Source: an uncultured Devosia sp.
GTDB taxonomy: Bacteria; Pseudomonadota; Alphaproteobacteria; Rhizobiales; Devosiaceae
Reading direction: 5' to 3'
Assembly: GCF_963517015.1 (NCBI RefSeq)
Contig: NZ_CAUQDV010000001.1
Location: 1,556,001 to 1,620,000, forward strand
DNA: 64,000 nucleotides
How positions within the stretch are numbered: the stretch's first letter is position 1; each line of letters begins with the position of its first letter. This document shows positions 7,638-13,650 of this stretch, in pieces. The notes under the pieces are model-generated. The model was not told where the DNA came from, did not search any database, and saw nothing but the letters and a program-made list of their open reading frames with translations. The position numbers and the translations under genes were made by a program.

Positions 7638-7874
7638 TTACTTCGTCGCTTTCAGTCGGACGCCTTCCGAACCAGGGTCGCCCAGGAACTCGATGCCGGC
7701 GGTCTCCAGCGCCGTGCGCAAAGCTCGCATAGTGTCCAGGCTTACATGCCCGCCGAGTTCCAAGGTTGCGATCGTACGCCTGCTAGTACCGGCGGCTTCG
7801 GCAAGCTTGTCCTGTGTCCAGCCTATGAGGGCACGTCCGGCACGGATCTGTGCCGAAGTCGGTAAGTCTTCCAA
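7638..7874 (-). CDS. XRE-family helix-turn-helix regulator
   Basis: A 78-aa protein that is almost entirely one Cro/C1-type HTH: RAGRALIGWTQDKLAEAAGT then SRRTIATLELGGHVSLDTMR, with a short C-terminal tail (ALETAGIEFLGDPGSEGVRL) typical of small XRE regulators. It is upstream of and co-oriented with the HEPN-like gene and is its likely regulator, perhaps also acting at its own promoter in the 7875-8110 gap. Confidence 0.85.
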   Translation of the reverse strand: MEDLPTSAQIRAGRALIGWTQDKLAEAAGTSRRTIATLELGGHVSLDTMRALRTALETAGIEFLGDPGSEGVRLKATK

Positions 7875-8110
7875 CGCGAGGCTCCGAATCGATCAGTAAC
7901 CCTAACTTAACCTACAAGACACGGGTTGCACAATTTGTGAAAATCAGCTTGACATTTCCAGCGGCTTCCTCTAGTGACTATAGATACGGAAGCAGTGTGC
8001 GCCTCGCTGGAGTGGCTGCCGCGATCTAGTTCTTCCCTCGGCGTCCCGCGACGCTACCCAAATTGTCAGTGCGGTTGGGCTCGTCTGGTTCGGACGAGGA
8101 GGAGATTGCA

Positions 8111-8626
8111 ATGCAAATCACGAAAGAAACGTCGCCACGGCTCAAGGGCTCGCGCGGTCGCAAACAGCGGCAGCGGATGCGCCTCCAGGCCAAGTTCAAG
8201 TCCTTGCTGGCCAGCATTCCACAGTTGGAAGTCGTAGGTGGAGATCCCTATTTCCAGTCGTTGCTCGACAACCTGTCGAAGCAGCCTCCCAGCGCCATCC
8301 CTGTCCAGGTGATAGCCGCCGGCGCTCCGATGACGATCGTCGGTGTGCCGGAGAGAATCTGGATGAAGCCCGAACCGATGTCTGTGCTCCTGAAAGCCAA
8401 GCATCGCATGCTTGAACAGCATCGAAACTGCATCTTGGTGCCGCAGGATGCCATCCAGTCGAACCCGCCGGCGGCGGTGAAACTCGCCGAACTTTATCGA
8501 CGGCACCCTGATGCCCTCGCCAACCTCGGCAGGACGAGTTGCCCGTCGCAACATCTCCACGACCCAGTAGGTTGCGCCGCCCACATGATGGTGGCTGGCA
8601 AGCCGTGTCCCCAGGTCCTGCACTGA
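8111..8626 (+). CDS. Unknown protein, paralogue of the following TnsA-like gene product
   Basis: A 171-aa protein with a very basic N-terminus (LKGSRGRKQRQRMRLQAKFK). The segment VGVPERIWMKPEP through LKAKHRMLEQHRNCILVPQD aligns by eye with VPQGYWHRADRM and LKAGASMLGHHVVLVPEA of the next gene: VP, W, M, LKA, ML, H and LVP are shared. It lacks the C-terminal winged helix of that protein; instead it ends with Cys/His residues. ATG 8111 is chosen for the strong GAGGAGGAG ribosome site at 8097-8105. Function unknown. Confidence 0.6.
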   Translation: MQITKETSPRLKGSRGRKQRQRMRLQAKFKSLLASIPQLEVVGGDPYFQSLLDNLSKQPPSAIPVQVIAAGAPMTIVGVPERIWMKPEPMSVLLKAKHRMLEQHRNCILVPQDAIQSNPPAAVKLAELYRRHPDALANLGRTSCPSQHLHDPVGCAAHMMVAGKPCPQVLH

Positions 8627-8739
8627 ACCACTGTTCCGGGCGTCCGCCCGCATAGTTCACCTCTTCGTTGTCACCCACAAATCGTGCGCGAGCCGATGAC
8701 GCTCGCCTCAACACGTGCCTCCGCACGTCGGGAGAACCC

Positions 8740-9354
8740 ATGTCCAATTTTGCCGAATACCGCGATAGCGAACTCGTCGATGCGAAAGACAGGAAGCGTC
8801 GCAAGCGTGCCGACCGTTTTCGCCGTTCCGTGGAGGCGCTCATCCGCAGCAACCGCAGCCTCATCGTCTTCGGTCCCGATATGGCGGTCGACGGATTGGC
8901 CGAGGAGTGCGGGCTGGACCCGGGCGTCGACTACTGCCAGTTCGAGGTGAAGCAGGACGGTCGCCAGTTCTGTCTCCTGTTCGTGCCGCAAGGTTACTGG
9001 CACAGGGCTGACCGCATGGCCAAATTTCGCGAGTTGAAGGCCGGCGCCTCGATGCTGGGTCACCACGTCGTTCTGGTGCCGGAGGCCTTGGTTCGCCGCG
9101 CGGTCCATGTTGCCCGTTTCGAGGAGGACATGCCCGAGCTGGATCTCGAGGTCAGCGGAAGTGACAGGATGGCCGTGATCTCGTTCCTGGCACGGACCGG
9201 TGGAGGCACCCTTGCGGAAGTGGCGGGTCTTCTGGATCATCCTTACCCCGTGCCCGCTGTACTGCGCCTCGCGACGCTCGGTGCGGTGCATATCGACCTG
9301 GACGCGGCGATACTGCCGGCGAGCGAGGTCTCGTTTCCCGTCCAGGTGCACTGA
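8740..9354 (+). CDS. TnsA-like (nuclease-like region plus winged helix) protein of unknown function
   Basis: A 204-aa protein. The N-terminal part is a basic helix (AKDRKRRKRADRFRRSVEAL), then an alpha/beta core (VDYCQFEVKQDGRQFCLLFV and LKAGASMLGHHVVLVPEAL). The C-terminal 60 residues (MAVISFLARTGGGTLAEVAG, VLRLATLGAVHIDLDAAIL) look like a winged helix, the same order as TnsA. Clear PD-(D/E)XK catalytic residues are not evident, so activity is doubtful. ATG 8740 follows GGGAGA; an upstream GTG/ATG frame from 8668 is less likely. The stop overlaps the next ATG (TGATG). Confidence 0.6.
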   Translation: MSNFAEYRDSELVDAKDRKRRKRADRFRRSVEALIRSNRSLIVFGPDMAVDGLAEECGLDPGVDYCQFEVKQDGRQFCLLFVPQGYWHRADRMAKFRELKAGASMLGHHVVLVPEALVRRAVHVARFEEDMPELDLEVSGSDRMAVISFLARTGGGTLAEVAGLLDHPYPVPAVLRLATLGAVHIDLDAAILPASEVSFPVQVH

Positions 9355-9677
9355 TGGCTGGCGAGATCGACTTCATGGGGTGCGATCCCGAGGTGACCGC
9401 AGCATCGCTCGTGCTCCTGGCACGCGACCTCCGGGACCTCGCCGATGGCAAGTCCCCCGATATGGACCGGTTGCGCGACGCGCCCGTCCTCCGGTCCTGG
9501 TCGTTCGACCTCCGTCCCAGGCCATGTCTCAAGGGGAGGGTCTACGACCACCCGGTCATCGTCAGCGGCAGGATGGCCGCGACTTCGGAGATCTACGCGC
9601 TGGATCCCGGGAGGCGGTGGGTCCGCACGATGTCCCGCTTCTACGAACTGGGCCCGGCAACGCTTCACGGCATGTGA
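9354..9677 (+). CDS. DUF6634-like small protein
   Basis: A 107-aa protein. The central block, APVLRSWSFDLRPRPCLKGR, VYDHPVIVSG, TSEIYALDPGRRWVRTMSRF, YELGP, resembles the DUF6634 family of alphaproteobacterial accessory genes as I recall it. The ATG shares one base with the preceding stop, so it is coupled to the TnsA-like gene. No catalytic motif is visible. Family assignment is from memory of the pattern and needs a profile search. Confidence 0.55.
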   Translation: MAGEIDFMGCDPEVTAASLVLLARDLRDLADGKSPDMDRLRDAPVLRSWSFDLRPRPCLKGRVYDHPVIVSGRMAATSEIYALDPGRRWVRTMSRFYELGPATLHGM

Positions 9678-9757
9678 CGCCGGTGGGACCGGCTGCTGTC
9701 GGTCCCACTCACACTTGCACTTCATGGGCCTCGAATGCCCTATATCGGAGTAACGTC

Positions 9758-11692
9758 ATGGACGACGAAGATATCGAAGCAATTGAATTTCCCGTCGACG
9801 AAGACGGTCTTGACTCGGGCGCCGACGCTCTTCGCTACCTGCCGGACGCCATGTTGGAAAGCGTGCTCGGACCGCAGGGCATCCACGAGATCTCGACCCG
9901 CCCGGGGCTCTGCCTCCTCGTCCAGGCCCCGTCGCCGGACTTTGTCGCGCCGTTGGCCAAATCAATCCGCCGCATCGGCAGCTGGGCGCACCATATCAGC
10001 AAGTCGGCTGTTAAGCGGACGAAGACCGAAGAGACGTCGGAACGGCTCGTGGAAGCACTGTCCGGCGGCAACAGGGTTTTCGGGATCTCGCATCGCCCTA
10101 AGGAGCTGCTGCCGCAGTCGCTACTTACCGCGGCCGACATGACGGTGGTCGTGCCTATGGCATCACCGACATTGCTGGCCAAGGTGATCAAGGCCGTGAC
10201 CGGCGATCTTCCGATCGACGTCCCCGCCACACTGGGCCGGGGTCTCGACTTCGACGAACTCGTCTCCTGCATCCGCAAGGGGAGCACGGCTGCCGAGTGT
10301 ATCTCGAGGATCCGCAAGGCGATGGAAGCTAAGACGAGGGTCGACGGTTTCGGCGATGACGTTCCCCTCGTAAAAGACCTGAGCGGCATGGGTCAGGCCA
10401 AGATCTGGGCCGAAGAGCTCGTGGAGGACGTAGACGCCTGGCGTCGCGGCGAGATCAAGTTCAACGAGATCGGCAGTGCCGCGGCGGTTATCGCTGGCCC
10501 CCCCGGCACCGGCAAGACCGCGTTGATGCGTAGTATTGCGAAGTCGACCGGCCTGCCATTGATAACGACCTCGGTTGGCGATTGGTTTTCTAGCAGTCCA
10601 GGTTACTTGGACTCTGTAATCAAGAAGATAGATGAGACTTTCGCGACAGCAAGGGCGATTGCCCCATCGATAATTTTCTTGGATGAGCTCGACGCCGTTC
10701 CTTCTAGAGAAGGTTTATCTTCACGGAATGCGGACTGGTGGACCCCGGTAATCACGCATCTATTGACCACGCTCGACGGCGCGGTTTCCGGTCAGAATGA
10801 AGAGTTGGTGTTGGTTGCCGCCACCAACCATGCCTCTCGACTTGATCCAGCTTTGGTCCGACCGGGTCGCTTCTCGAAGATAATCGAAGTCGAGCCGCCA
10901 GACGCGCAGGGCATGGCCGGCATTTTGCGCCAGCATCTGAGCAGGGATCTGGAAGGCGAGGACCTGTTGGGCGTGGCTCGCCTCGCGAACAGGGCCACTG
11001 GCGCACAGGCTGTGGCTTGGGTGAGGTCGGCCCGGAGGGCCGCCAGACTTGCCAAGCGTCCGATGGAATTGAGCGATCTTGCAGACGTCATTGCTCCACC
11101 GGATGTTCGACCCGTCCACCTTCTGTGGCGAACGGCTGTCCATGAGAGCGGTCATGCCATTGCCGCCCGCATCCTCGGGGTTGGTGAGGTGGCCGAGATA
11201 TCCATCGTGGGGTCTGACGGTATTGGAGGGTACACCAGGCTTGATCCCCTGGGTCCGATGACTACGCGGGGCGACGTCGAAAATGGTGTCGTACAGACCT
11301 TGGCGGGCCGAGCCGCCGAGGAAGTGGTCTTCGGCGAAGCAAGCACCGGCGCGGGAGGGGCTCCTCATTCCGACCTGGGCAAGGCGACGAGGATGATAGG
11401 ACTCCTGCACCTTGGTACTGGCTTGGGCACCGATCTCATCTATCGCGGTGGCCCCGAAGAGGTGCCTCTGGTTCTCGCTGCCAGCCCGAAACTTTCTGCA
11501 GCGGTGGAGGCGGACTTGAAAGCCCTCTATGCCCGGGCGGTAGCAATAGTAAACCGGGAGAGGCAGGCCTTGGAGCGGATCGCGACAGACTTGATGGAGC
11601 GTAGGCACATCGATGGCAGGCGGTTTGCGGAGCTCTTTGGTATCGGGAAGATCAACGCCAACGGAGGCGGGAATTGGACGAACGACTTTTGA
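9758..11692 (+). CDS. FtsH-like AAA+ ATPase/zinc metalloprotease without membrane segments
   Basis: A 644-aa protein. Residues 210-440 form a AAA+ domain: Walker A GPPGTGKT (K253), Walker B IIFLDELDAVP (D309-E310), second region of homology NHASRLDPALVRPGRF with the arginine finger. A peptidase M41 domain follows: HESGH (H462, E463, H466) and the third zinc ligand in PHSDLGKAT (D539). Unlike FtsH it has no transmembrane helices; the first 200 residues look like a degenerate AAA-type domain (VFGISHRPKELLPQSLL). It should unfold and degrade soluble or DNA-bound proteins. ATG 9758 follows CGGAG. The ATPase core (10556-10760) is visibly richer in A/T codons than the rest. Confidence 0.9.
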   Translation: MDDEDIEAIEFPVDEDGLDSGADALRYLPDAMLESVLGPQGIHEISTRPGLCLLVQAPSPDFVAPLAKSIRRIGSWAHHISKSAVKRTKTEETSERLVEALSGGNRVFGISHRPKELLPQSLLTAADMTVVVPMASPTLLAKVIKAVTGDLPIDVPATLGRGLDFDELVSCIRKGSTAAECISRIRKAMEAKTRVDGFGDDVPLVKDLSGMGQAKIWAEELVEDVDAWRRGEIKFNEIGSAAAVIAGPPGTGKTALMRSIAKSTGLPLITTSVGDWFSSSPGYLDSVIKKIDETFATARAIAPSIIFLDELDAVPSREGLSSRNADWWTPVITHLLTTLDGAVSGQNEELVLVAATNHASRLDPALVRPGRFSKIIEVEPPDAQGMAGILRQHLSRDLEGEDLLGVARLANRATGAQAVAWVRSARRAARLAKRPMELSDLADVIAPPDVRPVHLLWRTAVHESGHAIAARILGVGEVAEISIVGSDGIGGYTRLDPLGPMTTRGDVENGVVQTLAGRAAEEVVFGEASTGAGGAPHSDLGKATRMIGLLHLGTGLGTDLIYRGGPEEVPLVLAASPKLSAAVEADLKALYARAVAIVNRERQALERIATDLMERRHIDGRRFAELFGIGKINANGGGNWTNDF

Positions 11693-11889
11693 TACGCGTC
11701 GTCGCCAGGTTGGTCAGGATCCACGACGAGCTCGGCGACGAACTCTACCAGGATGCGGTTCGGGCCTGCTTGGTAGCGATAGGGAGGACGGCGATGCGCG
11801 CAGCCGAGGGTACTGCTGACATGGAGAACGTCGTAATCTTTCCGAATCCTGACGCTTTTAAAAGTATCGAAGGCGATAGGCCAGCGTGA
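11674..11889 (+). CDS. Small hypothetical protein overlapping the protease gene
   Basis: A 71-aa frame starting at TTG 11674 with GGAGGCGGG just upstream, overlapping the end of the protease gene by 19 nt. It has an N-terminal helix (LLIRVVARLVRIHDELGDEL) and a short tail (VVIFPNPDAF). The spacing implies translational coupling with the FtsH-like protease, for example as an adaptor or antitoxin-like partner, but nothing in the sequence proves a role. Confidence 0.45.
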   Translation: MDERLLIRVVARLVRIHDELGDELYQDAVRACLVAIGRTAMRAAEGTADMENVVIFPNPDAFKSIEGDRPA

Positions 11890-11944
11890 TCGAGCCGACG
11901 AATCGGCTGCCAACCCGGTGGTCGATTCGTTAGGCGGCGCGGAA

Positions 11945-12127
11945 ATGTCTTTCATGAACAACGTTCAAGAAGCCATGAGCCGCCTTCGGGAAGGTTGGAA
12001 CGCCTATCGCTTCCAAGAATCTTTTGCTTTTTTCGCGGGGCAAAAATTGCTCCCAGACAGCAGGTTTCGGAAGAGCTTCCATCCCCGATCCCGCCCCGTA
12101 ATTTCCGGACGCGGAGAAGCGGGTTGA
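11945..12127 (+). CDS. Doubtful 60-aa ORF
   Basis: A frame beginning MSFMNNVQEAMSRLREGW after a weak purine-rich site (GGCGCGGAA). The tail is basic and Ser/Arg/Pro rich and reads like non-coding translation. It could be a small co-transcribed gene ended by the hairpin at 12186-12204. Confidence 0.2.
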   Translation: MSFMNNVQEAMSRLREGWNAYRFQESFAFFAGQKLLPDSRFRKSFHPRSRPVISGRGEAG

Positions 12128-12185
12128 CAACACGGAACAGCTACTGCTGGAACTTAAAGTATAACATTAAGAAACAGGCATAAAG

Positions 12186-12204
12186 GACTCTCAAAGAGTC
12201 TTTT
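12186..12204 (+). terminator. Rho-independent terminator after the protease island
   Basis: Stem GACTCT/AGAGTC with a 3-nt loop followed by TTTT and preceded by an A-rich stretch. It would end the 8111-12127 plus-strand transcript. Confidence 0.55.
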
Positions 12205-12320
12205 GGCTTGCGCGGCAGAGTGATTCGCATATCATTCCTGGCGTTATCAACACACCGGAGATATCGAGACCCTACCAGCACTTTCCACAACAAATGCTAA
12301 ACCTTCGAGACAAACGAAAA

Positions 12321-12342
12321 CGCCCCGGATTGCTCCAGGGCG
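12321..12342 (-). terminator. Hairpin with minus-strand T-run
   Basis: CGCCC/GGGCG with an inner GGA/TCC pairing and TTGC loop; on the minus strand it is followed by GTTTTCGTTT. No minus-strand gene feeds into it here, so it may insulate the island from antisense reading or be a remnant. Confidence 0.4.
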
Positions 12343-12448
12343 CTATCAATAGACCTGCTCAACTTCACAAGATCAGGTCGTAATCTCAACGGCCCCGTAA
12401 GACCAAACACAGGACCAGCCGGCAAGCTGTTCCCGCGTCCCATTCGCC

Positions 12449-12522
12449 AGCCCTAAGGGGCTAACTCATTCCCAGCCCCGAGGGGCTGACTCATTCACAA
12501 GCCCCTGCGGGCTAGCTCATGC
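12449..12522. repeat. Three tandem 23-bp repeats, each a small palindrome plus a fixed tail
   Basis: Copies start at 12449, 12474 and 12500 (spacing 25 and 26 bp). Each is AGCCC(C/T)-N3-(G)GGGCT, a perfect or near-perfect hairpin, followed by NACTCATTC, NACTCATTC and NGCTCATGC. They lie 65-140 bp upstream of the tnsA start. The helical spacing suggests cooperative protein binding on one DNA face, for example a tns operator or TnsB sites. Confidence 0.75.
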
Positions 12523-12537
12523 ACGGGAAGTATTGTC

Positions 12538-12550
12538 CGGAGTATCTCCG
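12538..12550. promoter_or_regulatory. Short dyad upstream of tnsA
   Basis: CGGAG-TAT-CTCCG lies 37 nt before the tnsA start codon, close to where a transcript would begin. Possible operator or 5' hairpin; no clear -35/-10 pair was recognised. Confidence 0.3.
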
Positions 12551-12586
12551 ACGTCAAGCACTTTCCGGGCGTGGGAAGGAGAACCC

Positions 12587-13435
12587 ATGCCTAAGGAAAT
12601 GAAGCCGCCACGCCGCGGCGAGTTGCTGCACCGCCAGCTCCACCTCGATGACCACGATGTGTTCGCCCGCGTGTTCGTCGCAGAGGGCGGCGGACCGATC
12701 CGCACCATCATCACAGGTCGCGAACACCACGCCACCGGTCGCTTCGTGAGCGTCAAGGCGGGGCACAGGGCGCTGCCGTGGGAGTCGCGCTTCGGTGAGC
12801 TCCCGATGCTCAAGATCGTCGAAGTGGCTTCGGCGGTGCACACCGTCATGGCGCAGCCGCACCGTCTCGAGATGATCTTGGAGGGGGTGAAGGAACCATT
12901 GGTCTATTTCCCTGATCTTCACCTCACGGTGGATGCCCGTTTCGCTGCCGCATTGGCGAGCGGTGCCCCATTCGCCCGCGCGTGCGCGGAATGGCGACCC
13001 GATCCTTCATCGGAAGCGGCGACCCGCGAGCTGATCGTCGAGATCAAGACCGCCACGGATCGCCGCAACGACGACCCGGTGTACCAGTCGAAGCTGTCCC
13101 TCGCCGAGGAAGTGTACGACAGGATCGGGTGGCAGTTCGTCCAGGTGATCGATCCGACCGGCGAGGGTTACACGCGCATCGGCCATGCCGTGCACGAGAT
13201 CGCCCTCGACCACGATGTCGTCGTCGAGCCGTACGAAGTGCAGCAGGTACTCGATTTCCTGCAGGACGGACCCAAGTTGCTCTCCGCCGTTCTCGATGTG
13301 CTCGGCGGCACCGTGGCTGCCATCCAGAAGGCCAGCGCCCTTCACGTGCGTCGTCTGCTCTGCATTGATCTCGCTGGCCGTCTCGCTCCCGGGTCGCTGG
13401 TCTACCCGATGCCCAAGCGTGGAGGTATGGTATGA
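12587..13435 (+). CDS. tnsA: TnsA-like transposon endonuclease
   Basis: A 282-aa protein with the PD-(D/E)XK arrangement of TnsA: E66 in LPWESRFGE, D110 in YFPDLHL, E152-x-K154 in RELIVEIKT. In Tn7, TnsA cuts the 5' ends of the element so it moves by cut-and-paste with TnsB. The C-terminal third would be the winged helix that contacts TnsC. ATG 12587 follows GGAAGGAG; an upstream TTG (12533) is rejected. The stop overlaps the next ATG. First gene of a tightly packed operon ending at 18909. Confidence 0.87.
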   Translation: MPKEMKPPRRGELLHRQLHLDDHDVFARVFVAEGGGPIRTIITGREHHATGRFVSVKAGHRALPWESRFGELPMLKIVEVASAVHTVMAQPHRLEMILEGVKEPLVYFPDLHLTVDARFAAALASGAPFARACAEWRPDPSSEAATRELIVEIKTATDRRNDDPVYQSKLSLAEEVYDRIGWQFVQVIDPTGEGYTRIGHAVHEIALDHDVVVEPYEVQQVLDFLQDGPKLLSAVLDVLGGTVAAIQKASALHVRRLLCIDLAGRLAPGSLVYPMPKRGGMV

Positions 13436-13650
13436 CGCAGATCTTCTCGCCCTGCATGTCCCCGCGCCAGCGCTTCGTCCTCGTGGATGAGGACGGCTTC
13501 CCTTGGGTCAGTACACTCATGCGCGTGGACGCCGAGGGTTATGCCTTCCGCATCGACGAGATCGATGCCGAGATCATCTTGCCCGAGGAGGTCCTCGAAC
13601 GGATGTTCGACGAGGAAATGGCGGTCGAGATCCGCGGGGAGGTCGCATGA
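13432..13650 (+). CDS. 72-aa protein between tnsA and tnsB
   Basis: Starts at ATG 13432 inside the tnsA stop and ends overlapping the tnsB ATG (ATGA on both sides), so it is translated as part of the operon. The sequence is acidic with a beta-rich pattern (RFVLVDEDGFPWVSTLMRVD, AEGYAFRIDEIDAEIILPEE). It may be a detached N-terminal domain of TnsB or a small regulator of TnsA/TnsB assembly. I do not recognise a named family. Confidence 0.7.
   Translation: MTQIFSPCMSPRQRFVLVDEDGFPWVSTLMRVDAEGYAFRIDEIDAEIILPEEVLERMFDEEMAVEIRGEVA

Larger units (their letters stand above)
12128..12586. other. 459-bp non-coding region between protease island and tns operon
   Basis: No convincing gene on either strand. 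It contains a plus-strand terminator (12186-12204), a hairpin with a minus-strand T-run (12321-12342), a triple palindromic repeat (12449-12522), a short dyad (12538-12550) and the tnsA ribosome site. No inverted copies of the right-end motif (CGAGTC orientation) were seen, so this is probably an internal regulatory region, not the left transposon end. Confidence 0.6.

Noticed and set aside
7949..7984. Sigma-70 promoter (TTGACA with TATAGA) before the 8111 gene
   Set aside because: The spacing is about 24 nt, too long for a normal promoter, and no MerR-like dyad fills it.
12449..12522. CRISPR array
   Set aside because: Three repeats with 2-3 bp between them leave no room for spacers, and each repeat is a palindrome with no cas genes nearby.
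12128..12530. Left end of the Tn7-like element
   Set aside because: No inverted copies of the right-end GACTC repeats are present; the CTCAT-tailed repeats point the same way as the right end. I take the left end to be outside the window.
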